Position numbers and translations under genes: made by a program. A DNA stretch of 34,363 nt from Sporichthyaceae bacterium (lineage in GTDB: Bacteria; Actinomycetota; Actinomycetes; Sporichthyales; Sporichthyaceae). Location: the NCBI GenBank assembly GCA_036493475.1, contig DASXPS010000123.1, forward strand, positions 1 to 34,363, written 5' to 3'. Under the pieces are notes generated by a model that ran no database searches, was not told the origin of the DNA, and worked only from the letters and a program-made list of their open reading frames with translations. Below are positions 23,650 through 31,335 of the stretch, one piece after another (the first letter of the stretch is position 1; each line of letters begins with the position of its first letter).

Positions 23650-23961
23650 TTTGCCGCCCGCCCCATGGTTCTTCGCTTACCTACGCGAGTCTGCTTTTCG
23701 GGGCGTTTGCGCGCCTCGGGCGAACGCGTGGATCTTCCTCGGTCGAACGGATGATTCGGCCGGGGGTGGACGTGTCGGGGCAAACCGGTCATAGTGGGAT
23801 GTATTAATCCGATGTGACGTAGGTTATTGAGCCGCCCCCGCTGGAGCGTGCCTGGGAAATCCCTACGCAGTAAGGCGATTCACCTGTCCCATCCCTCGTC
23901 CCGGCCCGGACGCAGAACCCGACTCGGAGTAGCTGTAACCGCCCGGGGATTGGAGTTCGCG
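23650..23961. other. Intergenic region between divergent exporter and secreted-protein genes
   Basis: About 310 bases without a convincing gene. It must hold the promoters of both flanking genes. AT-richer patches occur around 23800-23830 (TATTAATC and GTAGGTTATT), which could be promoter elements, but I cannot assign a -35/-10 pair with confidence. A plus-strand frame is open from 23827 but lacks coding character before the ATG at 23962. Confidence 0.4.
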
Positions 23962-24489
23962 ATGAACCGCGCCTTTGTCCGCGTCGCCGTGATCGCGCCG
24001 CTGTTCGCTGCCACCACGTTGTTGCCCGCCGGCGTGGCCGCCGCCGACGACCACCCCATGGGGCACGGCGGGAACGGCGACGGTAACGCCTGTTCGATCG
24101 TCGGCACCGTTACCAGCGCGAAGGGCCTGCGCTACGAGCCCAACAATGGCTCCTACAAGGTCAACGGCGTCATGGACTGCGTCTCCAAGCAGTACTCCCA
24201 CGGCGTGGTCACCGGTTCGGGCAACGGGGTGATCGGCTGCTTCGGCGGGGTCAGCCAGGCGGTCCTGGACGTCGCCTGGCAGGACGGCCGGCACAGCGTA
24301 CTGACCATGCAGACCGGCGACTTCGGCTACGGCACCGGCGGCTACGGCGAGGTCACCAAGGGCGCGCTGATGGGTAGTCACGCGGGCCTGATGTGGGGCC
24401 GGGAGGCCGCGGGCGCGGAGTACGCCTGTGCCGCTGACGCGGTGCACTCGTACGAGTTCGCCGGTGGCATGGGCTTCCACACCCACTGA
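23962..24489 (+). CDS. Small secreted four-cysteine protein, function unknown
   Basis: A 175-residue protein. I place the start at ATG 23962 because a Sec signal peptide begins there: basic MNRAFVR, a hydrophobic core, and cleavage likely after GVAAA, before DDHP. A GGAG sequence lies upstream. The mature part has four Cys residues (in NACSIVG, MDCVSK, IGCFGG and YACAAD), enough for two disulphides, and is rich in Gly, with His-containing ends (DDHPMGHGG and GMGFHTH) that could bind metal. It looks like a compact extracellular beta-rich domain. I do not recognise the family. It stands alone, upstream of an MFS gene in the same direction. Confidence 0.75.
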   Translation: MNRAFVRVAVIAPLFAATTLLPAGVAAADDHPMGHGGNGDGNACSIVGTVTSAKGLRYEPNNGSYKVNGVMDCVSKQYSHGVVTGSGNGVIGCFGGVSQAVLDVAWQDGRHSVLTMQTGDFGYGTGGYGEVTKGALMGSHAGLMWGREAAGAEYACAADAVHSYEFAGGMGFHTH

Positions 24490-24508
24490 ACTGTCACCCG
24501 CACTGAGC

Positions 24509-24542
24509 GACCAACGCGTCCAGGTGACCAACGCGTCCAGGT
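24509..24542. repeat. Tandem 17-bp direct repeat
   Basis: GACCAACGCGTCCAGGT occurs twice with no gap (24509-24525 and 24526-24542), 20 bases after the stop of the secreted-protein gene. The copies are identical, so the duplication is recent or maintained. It may be a slippage product, or paired regulator sites for the MFS gene downstream. Confidence 0.8.
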
Positions 24543-24574
24543 GCGCGCGGGCGTCGACCAGGAGGGCCTTTCCT

Positions 24575-24589
24575 GACTGACCGTCAGTC
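24575..24589. promoter_or_regulatory. 15-bp palindrome upstream of the MFS gene
   Basis: GACTGAC-C-GTCAGTC is a perfect palindrome with 7-bp arms about 100 bases before the MFS start. Its size fits a TetR- or MarR-type operator. It could also form a short hairpin for the upstream gene, but no T-tract follows. Confidence 0.5.
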
Positions 24590-24689
24590 CGGATGCGTCC
24601 GGGGGCGACGGTGTGGTCCGGCGCCGAGCGCGCGCCCGGCGGCGCATCGGCTTGGTGTTGGCCACGCCGTCGTGGGGTAGGCGCTGGCG

Positions 24690-25949
24690 ATGCATAGCGC
24701 CCGGTTGAGCCGTCGATCCTCGCTGGTCGCGGTGTTGGCAACGATGGCGCTGGTGTTCGCCGGCAGCACGGTGCCCACCCCGCTCTACCCGATGTACCGA
24801 CAACACCTCGGGTTCTCCCGGGTCACCCTCAGCCTGGTGTTCGCGGTGTACGTGGTGGGCACCATGGCCGCGCTGTTCTTCGCGGGACGACTGTCCGATC
24901 AGATCGGACGGCGGCGGACGATCTTCCTGGCCATGGGCTGCCTGGTGGCCTCGACGTTGGTGTTCGTGTTCGGCGCCGACGAGGTCGGACTGTTCGTGGG
25001 CCGGGTGCTCACCGGTTTGGCGGTGGGGCTGGGCGCCGGCACCTGCACCGCCTGGATCGCGGACCTGGACGCCGGCGGGGAGACCCGCTCGGCGATGTTG
25101 GCGGCGGCGGCGAACATGGCGGGTCTGGGTCTGGGCGCGGTGGGTGCCGGGGTGTTGGCGCGGTGGGCGGCGCAGCCGTTGGTGCTCAGTTGGGTGGTCT
25201 ACCTCGACATCGCCTTCGCGCTGTTGGTGCTGCTGTGGTTCGTGGCCGACACCGTCTCCGAGCCGGTGGACCGACTGCGCGAGTTGTCGCTGCGCCCGCG
25301 GTTGGGCGTTCCGGGCGATCGCCGCGCCCGGTTCGTGGCGCCGGCCACCAACGCGTTCTGCATCTTCGCCATGGGTGGCTTCTACGCGGCGCTGATTCCC
25401 TCGGTGCTCGGCCAGGCGTTGCACCGGACCAATCCGGCGTTGTCCGGAGGCCTGGTCGCTGAATTTTTCCTCGGCGGCGCCGTGATCATGGTGGTCACCC
25501 CATGGCTGCCGGACCGCCGCGCGATGCTGACCGGGCTGGTGTTGATCGTGCCTGCCGGCTGGCTGTTGGTACTGGCCACCGTCGCGCACTCGCTGCCGCT
25601 GCTGCTGGTCGCCACCGCGGTGGGTGCGGCGGGTCAGGCGCTCGGCTACCGCGGCGGACTCAGCGTGGTGAATCGCCTGGCTCCGCAGGAAAACCGCGCC
25701 GAGGTGCTCTCCACCTACTTGCTGTGCTGCTACCTCGGTTTGGCCGTGGCGCCGGTGGGGGTGGCGGTGCTCACCTCGGTGTGGGGTCTGGTGCCGGCCG
25801 AGTCGGTCTTCGCGGGATTGCTGCTGGTGATCTCCGCGGTCGGCCTGGCGGTGGAGCTACGCCACGGTTCCTCAACAGAGGGCGACACCGCGCGCTCGGA
25901 GCACGTTGCGGACCGCCGCCTCGAACCGGTCGGGGTGCAGCGCTCCTGA
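24690..25949 (+). CDS. MFS transporter (12 TM, DHA1-like)
   Basis: A 419-residue membrane protein with about 12 hydrophobic segments. The start of helix 1 is followed by STVPTPLYPMYRQHLGFS, and motif A reads GRLSDQIGRRR after the second helix. It resembles actinobacterial drug/sugar-efflux-like MFS proteins; substrate and direction are unknown. No clear ribosome site precedes the ATG. Its last 78 bases overlap the convergent GH3 gene. The hydrophilic tail encoded there (STEGDTARSEHV onwards) is therefore the antisense of the GH3 C-terminus and may be an accidental read-through extension after loss of an earlier stop. Confidence 0.87.
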   Translation: MHSARLSRRSSLVAVLATMALVFAGSTVPTPLYPMYRQHLGFSRVTLSLVFAVYVVGTMAALFFAGRLSDQIGRRRTIFLAMGCLVASTLVFVFGADEVGLFVGRVLTGLAVGLGAGTCTAWIADLDAGGETRSAMLAAAANMAGLGLGAVGAGVLARWAAQPLVLSWVVYLDIAFALLVLLWFVADTVSEPVDRLRELSLRPRLGVPGDRRARFVAPATNAFCIFAMGGFYAALIPSVLGQALHRTNPALSGGLVAEFFLGGAVIMVVTPWLPDRRAMLTGLVLIVPAGWLLVLATVAHSLPLLLVATAVGAAGQALGYRGGLSVVNRLAPQENRAEVLSTYLLCCYLGLAVAPVGVAVLTSVWGLVPAESVFAGLLLVISAVGLAVELRHGSSTEGDTARSEHVADRRLEPVGVQRS

Positions 25950-27071
25950 CGCCGACGCGTCGCGCAGTGCGGCGATGATCTCGTTGAACGAGTCGCGGAT
26001 GCCCGCCGCGCCCAGTTGCGCCTTGTGCGGGTCGGTGTCGGTGGCGCCGAACAGCACCAGATCCGCGCCGGACTCAATGGCGTCGGCCGCGGCTTCGCCC
26101 AGGGTCGTGGTCGCCGCGGTCACCGCGCCGGCCGAGAGGCTGTCGGTGACCACCAGCCCGGTAAACCCGAGCTGCCCGCGCAACAGGCCGTCGATGACCG
26201 CCGAGGACAACCCGGCCGGATGGGTGGTCATGCCGGGCACGGTGGCGTTGGCCACCATCACCGCCGGGGCGCCCGCCGCGATGGCGTCGCGAAACGGGCC
26301 GAGATCGCCCGCGCGCAGCGTGGCGAGCGGTTTGGTGGGCGCGGGTCGGACGTCGGTGTTGCCTGTGGTGCCGCCGAGGCCGGGGAAGTGCTTGATCACC
26401 GGAAGCACTCCACCGTCCCGGAGCCCCTGCAGAAACGCCACGCCGTAGCGGGAGACCGTCGCGGCGTCGCCGCTGAACGAGCGCTTGCCGTCCGGGTTGT
26501 CGCTGGACGGGCCGGGCCGGTCGTCCACGTCGAGCACCGGGGCCAGGTCGACGTTCACCCCGAGCGCGGCCATCGCCCGACCCCACGCCGCCGCTTTGGC
26601 GCGCACCTGCGCGACGGTGTTCGTGGCGGCCAGGTCCCGCGGCCAGGGCAGGTCGGGAATGGCGCCGCGCAGGCGTTGGATGCCGCCGCCCTCCTGGTCG
26701 GCCATGATCAACGGGTGGCCGGGCGCCGGGGCCGCGCCCACCGCGGCGCGGATGCGTTTGCTCAGGTCAGCGGGGGCCTGATCGCCGCCGAGGAACAGCA
26801 CGCCGCCCGCGCCGGCGGCGAGTTCGTCGGGCACGGTGTCGAGGTTGAAGTTGAGCACCGGCAGCGTGATCAGGGTGGCGGCGCGGCGTTCCACCGGCCA
26901 GCCGGCGATGTCGGCGGTAGACGTGCAGTCGGCGCTCGTGGTCGGTGACGCTGTTGGGGCTGCCGTGTGCGTGGGCAGCGGGTTCGGCTGCGCCCCGCCG
27001 CTGCTGGTTGCGCCGCAGGCGGCCAGCAGTGCTGCGGCCGCGGCGGTCGCGGCGATGCTGGTCCCCCTCAT
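25872..27071 (-). CDS. Glycoside hydrolase family 3 lipoprotein (NagZ/LpqI-like)
   Basis: A 399-residue lipoprotein. The signal peptide ends in the lipobox LLAAC (C19), followed by a Pro/Thr/Ser-rich linker to about residue 50 and then one GH3 TIM-barrel domain. Substrate-binding KH is at 227-228 (KHFPGLGG), and the probable nucleophile is D310 in VVTDSLSAGAV. The loop that carries the D-x-H acid/base dyad in classical NagZ reads GNTD here, as I recall for actinobacterial LpqI-type enzymes. Likely role: removing N-acetylglucosamine from peptidoglycan fragments at the outer face of the membrane. The ATG has an AGGA sequence upstream. The 3' end overlaps the convergent MFS gene by 78 bp. Confidence 0.9.
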   Translation of the reverse strand: MRGTSIAATAAAAALLAACGATSSGGAQPNPLPTHTAAPTASPTTSADCTSTADIAGWPVERRAATLITLPVLNFNLDTVPDELAAGAGGVLFLGGDQAPADLSKRIRAAVGAAPAPGHPLIMADQEGGGIQRLRGAIPDLPWPRDLAATNTVAQVRAKAAAWGRAMAALGVNVDLAPVLDVDDRPGPSSDNPDGKRSFSGDAATVSRYGVAFLQGLRDGGVLPVIKHFPGLGGTTGNTDVRPAPTKPLATLRAGDLGPFRDAIAAGAPAVMVANATVPGMTTHPAGLSSAVIDGLLRGQLGFTGLVVTDSLSAGAVTAATTTLGEAAADAIESGADLVLFGATDTDPHKAQLGAAGIRDSFNEIIAALRDASASGALHPDRFEAAVRNVLRARGVALC

Positions 27072-27119
27072 GTGCCCATCCTGCCCAGCGCGCCTCGGGA
27101 CGGGTTGGATGGGGCGGGC

Positions 27120-27233
27120 TCAGCCGCCCGGGTGGGCACGCACCTCGGTGCCGCTGTCATCGAGCCACCCCTTGCCGGCGGCGTAGGCCATGGTGGCGTC
27201 GAAGCCACTGTTCCACTCCACCACCACGATCAT
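27120..27233 (-). CDS. Candidate 37-residue microprotein coupled to the kinase gene
   Basis: A short frame starts with the ATG at 27231-27233, overlapping the TGA of the phosphotransferase by 4 bp (ATGA), and ends at TGA 27120-27122. The product begins MIVVVEWNSGFDATMAYAAG and ends in a Gly/His/Pro-rich tail. The codons are GC-rich in third position, and the composition is protein-like rather than Arg/Pro-rich shadow. The stop/start overlap is the same device used by annotated genes in this window. No known family is recognised. It could also be chance: a 38-codon open frame is not rare in GC-rich DNA. Confidence 0.45.
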   Translation of the reverse strand: MIVVVEWNSGFDATMAYAAGKGWLDDSGTEVRAHPGG

Positions 27234-28246
27234 GTGTCCACCTGGCCCAGGTAGGTCAGGCCCGCGGCGACCAGTGTCGGGACCACCTCGGCGGCTTTCG
27301 CGCCGTTGCCGAAGTCTGAGCCGGCCGAGGCCCGGTAGGCGATGCCCTCGGCGATCACCGCGAGTTTCAGGTGCGCCAGGCCCATGTGGAACGGCCAGTG
27401 GCGCAGCTCGCGGCCGGTGGCCTTGGTGTAGCGCTCGGCGAGGTCATCGGCGTGCGGTAGGCGCGGTGAGGTCCATGCGGCGGGCATGCCGAGGATGACG
27501 TCCAGCGCCGCGTTGCGGTAGGTGCACATCAGTGCGACGTCGGAGAGCGGATCGCCCAGCGTGGACAGTTCCCAGTCCACCACCGCGAGCACCTTGGTGG
27601 GGTCCGCGGCGTCCAGCATGGTGTTGTCGATGCGGTAATCGCCGTGCACCACGGTGCTCTCGCCCTGCTCCGGGATGCGCTCGGCGAGGCGCTCCTGCAG
27701 CCGCTCCAGGTCCGGCAGGTCGCGGGTACGGAAGTTGTCCCACTGGCGGCGCCAGAGCGCGACCTGGCGGTTGAGAAAGCCCTGTGGCTTGCCGAAGGTG
27801 TCCAGGCCGACGGCCGCCACGTCCACCGCGTGCAGGGCCCCCAGCACCCGCACCAGTTCCTCGACCAGCCCGTCGACCTGAGCATCGCTGAGCGGGGCCA
27901 GTTCCTCGCTGTCCCGGATCACCACCCCGGGCACCCACGCCGTCAGCGTGAACGAGGTCCCGATCACCGTGTCGTCCTCGCACAGCAGCACCGGACGGGC
28001 AATCGGCACGTCGGTGCCGTACAGCCCGGAGCACACCCGGAACTCCCGGCCCACGTCGTGCGCGGAGGCGGTGCGCCCGGCCAGCGGTGGCCGACGCAGC
28101 AGCCAGGTGGTGGCATCGTCGTTCAGACGGTACGTCAGATTCGACCGGCCGCCGGAGATCTGCTCGGCCACCAAGCCCCCGGACACTGCGATGCCCTGGC
28201 TGCGTAGGTAGCAGGCCAGGGCATCGAGGTCGAGATCATCGGTCAT
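27230..28246 (-). CDS. Phosphotransferase, ACAD10/LvaA-like (hydroxyacyl-CoA kinase candidate)
   Basis: A 338-residue kinase-fold protein. Near the N-terminus GGRSNLTYRL forms the nucleotide loop, with LLRRPP on the next strand (Lys replaced by Arg). The catalytic loop is VHGDYRIDN and the metal-binding aspartate is in VVDWELSTLGDP. This is the pattern of the kinase domain fused to human ACAD10/ACAD11 and of bacterial LvaA, which phosphorylate 4-hydroxyacyl-CoAs so that they can enter beta-oxidation. Context fits: it lies 13 bp after a 3-hydroxyacyl-CoA dehydrogenase-like SDR. It is unlikely to be an antibiotic-resistance enzyme. The true hydroxy-acid is unknown. Confidence 0.88.
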   Translation of the reverse strand: MTDDLDLDALACYLRSQGIAVSGGLVAEQISGGRSNLTYRLNDDATTWLLRRPPLAGRTASAHDVGREFRVCSGLYGTDVPIARPVLLCEDDTVIGTSFTLTAWVPGVVIRDSEELAPLSDAQVDGLVEELVRVLGALHAVDVAAVGLDTFGKPQGFLNRQVALWRRQWDNFRTRDLPDLERLQERLAERIPEQGESTVVHGDYRIDNTMLDAADPTKVLAVVDWELSTLGDPLSDVALMCTYRNAALDVILGMPAAWTSPRLPHADDLAERYTKATGRELRHWPFHMGLAHLKLAVIAEGIAYRASAGSDFGNGAKAAEVVPTLVAAGLTYLGQVDT

Positions 28247-28259
28247 CCGCGGAACAGTA

Positions 28260-29021
28260 CTAGCGCGGCGCCATCCGGATTGCGCCGTCCAGCCGGATGG
28301 TCTCGCCGTTGAGCATCGGGTTCTCCACGATGTGGCGGACCATCGCGGCGTATTCGCTGGGGTCGCCCAGTCGCGAGGGGTGCGGCACCTGCGCGGCCAG
28401 TGAGGCGATGGACTCCTCGGGCAGCGAGTCGAACATCGGGGTGCGGAACAGGCCCGGCGCGATGGTCATCACGCGGATCTTGGACTGCGCCAGGTCACGC
28501 GCGATCGGCAGCGTCATGCCGACCACGCCGCCCTTGGACGCGGAGTACGCGGCCTGCCCGACCTGGCCGTCGAAGGCGGCGGCCGAGGCGGTGTTCACGA
28601 TGACGCCGCGCTCGCCGTCCACCTCGGGGGCGTCGGCGATGGCCGCGGCGGCCAGCCGGATCACGTTGAAGGTGCCGATGAGGTTCACCGTGACCACCCG
28701 GGTGAACTGCTCCAGCGGCATCGGGCCGTTCTTGCTGACCACGCGGCCCGGCGTGCCGATGCCCGCGCAGTTCACCGCGACGCGCAGGGGGGCGTCGGCG
28801 GAGACCAGGTCGATCGCGGCCTGCACCTGATCGGCGTCGGTGACGTCGGCGCCGGCGAACTGCACCCGGGCACCGAGTTCCTCCGCGATGAGCTTGCCGT
28901 TGGACGAGGGCAGGTCGACGATCACGATGTGCGCGCCCGCGTCGTGCAGGGCCTTGACGGTGGCCAGACCCAGGCCCGACGCACCCCCGGTGACCAGTGC
29001 GGTGGCTCCGTTCAGCTGCAT
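28260..29021 (-). CDS. SDR, 3-hydroxyacyl-CoA dehydrogenase type 2-like (paralogue)
   Basis: A 253-residue classical SDR. The cofactor motif TGGASGLG is at 11-18, with Asp36 favouring NAD; NCAG at 84-87 replaces NNAG. The tetrad is N113, S146, Y159 and K163. It closely resembles the SDR at 2049-2807 along its whole length and shares an identical last 20 residues, so the two arose by duplication. Predicted reaction: 3-hydroxyacyl-CoA to 3-ketoacyl-CoA. It has a GAGGAG-type ribosome site and leads an operon with the LvaA-like kinase. It is divergent from a TetR gene, across an operator-like sequence at 29073-29090. Confidence 0.9.
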   Translation of the reverse strand: MQLNGATALVTGGASGLGLATVKALHDAGAHIVIVDLPSSNGKLIAEELGARVQFAGADVTDADQVQAAIDLVSADAPLRVAVNCAGIGTPGRVVSKNGPMPLEQFTRVVTVNLIGTFNVIRLAAAAIADAPEVDGERGVIVNTASAAAFDGQVGQAAYSASKGGVVGMTLPIARDLAQSKIRVMTIAPGLFRTPMFDSLPEESIASLAAQVPHPSRLGDPSEYAAMVRHIVENPMLNGETIRLDGAIRMAPR

Positions 29022-29072
29022 GACGCTCCTCGAGGCTCGTACCCGGCGGCGACTGGCGCTCGGGTCGTGTTT

Positions 29073-29093
29073 ATGTAACGCTCGCTAAGTACG
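29073..29093. promoter_or_regulatory. Operator-like site between SDR and tetR, shared with the thiolase promoter
   Basis: CGCTCGCTAAGTACG (29079-29093) is identical to 31266-31280 upstream of the thiolase. The wider 18-bp element (29073-29090) is a partly degenerate inverted repeat with CGCTAAGT as its strong half. The position, between a divergent TetR gene and the first gene of an operon, is that expected of an autoregulatory operator. Confidence 0.65.
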
Positions 29094-29134
29094 AGAGTAG
29101 GCAACGGGGCTGGGCTGCGTCAACGAAGGGGTCG

Positions 29135-29761
29135 GTGGGCGTGACCGAGATGCTCGAGCCGGTCCCCGCTGACTGGCGCGCCTTCGAACCCCTGAAGTTG
29201 CCGCCCACCCTGGCCGGGGCCATGGAGGCGTTCCACGAGCAGGGCTACCACGCCACTTCGGTGCGCGACATCGCCAACCGCGTCGGCCTCACCGTGCCCG
29301 CGCTGTACTACCACCACGGCAGCAAGGAGGGCATGCTCGTCGCGCTGCTGACCGGGTCGGTGCAGCACCTGCACGCACGGCTGCGCCTCGCGGTCAACGA
29401 CGCCGAGCCCGAGCCCACCGCCCGGTTCGCGAACTTCATCGAGGCGGTCGTGCTGTACATGGCCAACCGCCGGGAAGCCGCCGTCCTGGACGCGGAGATC
29501 CGTGCGCTGTCCCCGGCCAACCGCAAGGCCTACGCCAAGGTGCGCAAGCAGATCGAGGATCTGCTGCTGTCCATCGTGCGCGACGGGGTGCGCACCGGGG
29601 CGTTCTCCGTCGCCCACCCCGCGGACACCGTGCGTGCCCTGTTGGGCATGGTGCAGGCCGTGGCCACCTGGTACGACCCGGCCGGCGTGCTGTCGCCGCC
29701 GGAGTTGGCCGCGCGCTACGTGGAGATCTCGCTGCAGACCGTCGGTCACCGCGTCGTCTGA
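29135..29761 (+). CDS. TetR-family regulator of the SDR/kinase and thiolase genes
   Basis: A 208-residue protein counted from the GTG at 29135; a second GTG at 29141 is an equally possible start (AAGGG lies 4 or 10 bases upstream). The TetR helix-turn-helix is around TSVRDIANRVGLTVPALYYHHGSKEGML, and the C-terminal helical domain has the RF-NFIEAVVLYMANR segment typical of acyl-CoA-metabolism TetR proteins. It is divergent from the SDR, and the same 15-base sequence occurs in its promoter region and before the thiolase. It therefore probably represses both and is released by an acyl-CoA or acid (inference). Confidence 0.92.
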   Translation: MGVTEMLEPVPADWRAFEPLKLPPTLAGAMEAFHEQGYHATSVRDIANRVGLTVPALYYHHGSKEGMLVALLTGSVQHLHARLRLAVNDAEPEPTARFANFIEAVVLYMANRREAAVLDAEIRALSPANRKAYAKVRKQIEDLLLSIVRDGVRTGAFSVAHPADTVRALLGMVQAVATWYDPAGVLSPPELAARYVEISLQTVGHRVV

Positions 29762-29775
29762 CGCGGTGCCCTCTG

Positions 29776-29892
29776 CGCTCATTCATGAGCGCAGCGGGCA
29801 CTGTCATACGCCGGGCGTCATCGGAGGACACTTTCGGCGGCCAAAAGTGACGCCCCACGTATGAGAGAACTCGCTCAGATCATGAATGAGCG
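29776..29892. repeat. 117-bp long imperfect inverted repeat between convergent genes
   Basis: Arms: CGCTCATTCATGA (29776-29788) with its exact complement at 29880-29892; CATACG (29805-29810) with CGTATG (29858-29863); GGGCGTCA (29813-29820) with TGACGCCC (29848-29855). All three pairs share the same centre (29834), so the 45-base arms match at 36 positions without any gap. The centre also contains CACTTT (29829-29834) and AAAGTG (29844-29849). It lies between the ends of tetR and the thiolase and could be a bidirectional terminator, a MITE-like remnant or a structured RNA. Confidence 0.7.
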
Positions 29893-30035
29893 GAGCGCCG
29901 CGCCGCCCCTGACGACCAACCGCCGGCCCGCGCTCGGCGCGGACCGGCGGTGCGACGGCGCCGGGTGTCCAGTCCGGCCGCCCTGCGGCGCTCGAGAGTC
30001 CCGACCCGAGCATTCCGCAGTGTGTTGGTCTGAAA
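29893..30035. other. Non-coding GC-rich spacer after the inverted repeat
   Basis: About 140 bases between the inverted repeat and the thiolase stop. I see no gene, no clear hairpin with a T-tract, and no repeat. Confidence 0.4.
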
Positions 30036-31229
30036 TCAGAGCCGTTCGATGATGGTGGCGTTGGCCATGCCGCCGCCCTCACACATGGTCTGCAGGCCGT
30101 AGCGGCCGCCGGTGGTCTCCAGCTGATTCAGCAGCGTGGTGAGCAGCCGGGTGCCGGAGGCGCCCAGCGGGTGACCCAGGGCGATCGCGCCACCGCGCGG
30201 GTTGAGCTTGTCGATGTCGGCACCGAGCGCCTGTGCCCAGAGCAGCGGCACCGGCGCGAAGGCTTCGTTGACTTCGTAGGCGTCGATGTCACCGATGGCC
30301 AGGCCGGACCTCTTCAACGCCTGCTCGGTCGCCGGGATGACCCCGTCGAGCATGAGCAGCGGGTTGGAACCGGTGACGGCGAACGCGTGGAAGCGGGCAC
30401 GCGGGCGCAGCCCCAAGCGGGCGGCCAACTCGGCGCTCATGATCAGCGCCGCCGAGGCGCCGTCGGTCAGCGGGGAGGAGTTGCCCGGCGTGATCTTCCA
30501 TTCGATCTCGGGGAAACGCTCGGCATAGGCCTCATCCTGAAACGAAGGCTTGAGGCCGGCCAATGTGGCGGCGGTGGTGCTCGCGCGCACGGTTTCGTCG
30601 ACGGCGTGCGTCCCGGTCACGCCGTCGGGGCCGGTGACGGTGACCGGCACGATCTCGGTCGCGAAGCCACCGCTGGCTGCGGTGGTCGCGGCGAGGCTGT
30701 GGGAGCGCGCGGAGTACTCGTCGAGGGCCTCACGCGACAGCTGCCAGCGGGCGCTGAGCAGTTCGGCGGAGATGCCCTGGTTGACCAGACCCTCGGGGTA
30801 CCGCTTGGTCAGCGATGCCCGATTCGGGTCCTTGCCCGCGATCGAGGAGAACATCGGCACCCGGCTCATCGACTCCACGCCACAGGCGATGGCCACGTCG
30901 TAGGCGCCGGCCAGCACGCCCTGCGCCGCGAAGTGCACGGCCTGCTGGCTGGAGCCGCACTGCCGGTCGATGGTGGTGGCCGGCACGTGCTCGGGCAGAC
31001 CTGCCGTCAGCAACGCACTGCGCGCGATGTTCAGTGACTGCTCGCCGACCTGCGAGACACAGCCCGCGATGACGTCGTCGACCAAGCCCGGGTCGATGCC
31101 GGTGCGATCGATCAGCGCGCCGATCACCGTGGCCAGCAGGTCCACCGGGTGCGTCTCGGACAGCGCGCCACCGGGCTTGCCCTTGCCCGATGCGGTGCGC
31201 ACGACATCGACGATGACGGCGTCGGTCAT
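30036..31229 (-). CDS. Thiolase (acetyl-CoA C-acyltransferase), paralogue
   Basis: A 397-residue thiolase. Nucleophile C91 is in DRQCGSSQQ; NEAFA, GHPLGASGTR and the C-terminal CEGGGMAN cysteine loop are present, and it ends NATIIERL like the thiolase at 2812-4011. It should cleave 3-ketoacyl-CoA made by the nearby SDR. A GAGGAGAGGAA sequence upstream of the ATG is the ribosome site. The promoter region contains TTGACG and TACCGT 18 bases apart, immediately followed by the operator-like repeat at 31260-31277, so it is likely co-regulated with the SDR/kinase operon. Confidence 0.93.
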   Translation of the reverse strand: MTDAVIVDVVRTASGKGKPGGALSETHPVDLLATVIGALIDRTGIDPGLVDDVIAGCVSQVGEQSLNIARSALLTAGLPEHVPATTIDRQCGSSQQAVHFAAQGVLAGAYDVAIACGVESMSRVPMFSSIAGKDPNRASLTKRYPEGLVNQGISAELLSARWQLSREALDEYSARSHSLAATTAASGGFATEIVPVTVTGPDGVTGTHAVDETVRASTTAATLAGLKPSFQDEAYAERFPEIEWKITPGNSSPLTDGASAALIMSAELAARLGLRPRARFHAFAVTGSNPLLMLDGVIPATEQALKRSGLAIGDIDAYEVNEAFAPVPLLWAQALGADIDKLNPRGGAIALGHPLGASGTRLLTTLLNQLETTGGRYGLQTMCEGGGMANATIIERL

Positions 31230-31259
31230 GGGCTGTTCCTCTCCTCGATGCGCTGGACT

Positions 31260-31280
31260 ACCTAGCGCTCGCTAAGTACG
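31260..31280. promoter_or_regulatory. Operator-like inverted repeat in the thiolase promoter
   Basis: ACCTAGCGCTCGCTAAGT (31260-31277) is an inverted repeat with 8-bp arms (7 of 8 matching) around CT. Its right half plus flank (31266-31280) is identical to 29079-29093. On the minus strand it lies just downstream of a TTGACG / 18 bases / TACCGT promoter (31304-31275 region), so binding would block initiation. Confidence 0.65.
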
Positions 31281-31335
31281 GTAGGACCGCCGCGTGGCGT
31301 TCGTCAATACCCCGCGGTAAATGCAAACAGCCTGC

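Noticed and set aside
22129-23754. A 541-codon plus-strand frame
   Set aside because: Antisense to the DHA2 exporter; its His/Arg/Gln-rich composition is the mirror of membrane-protein codons.
27230-28246. Aminoglycoside resistance kinase
   Set aside because: Motifs and beta-oxidation neighbours fit the ACAD10/LvaA group; no resistance context.
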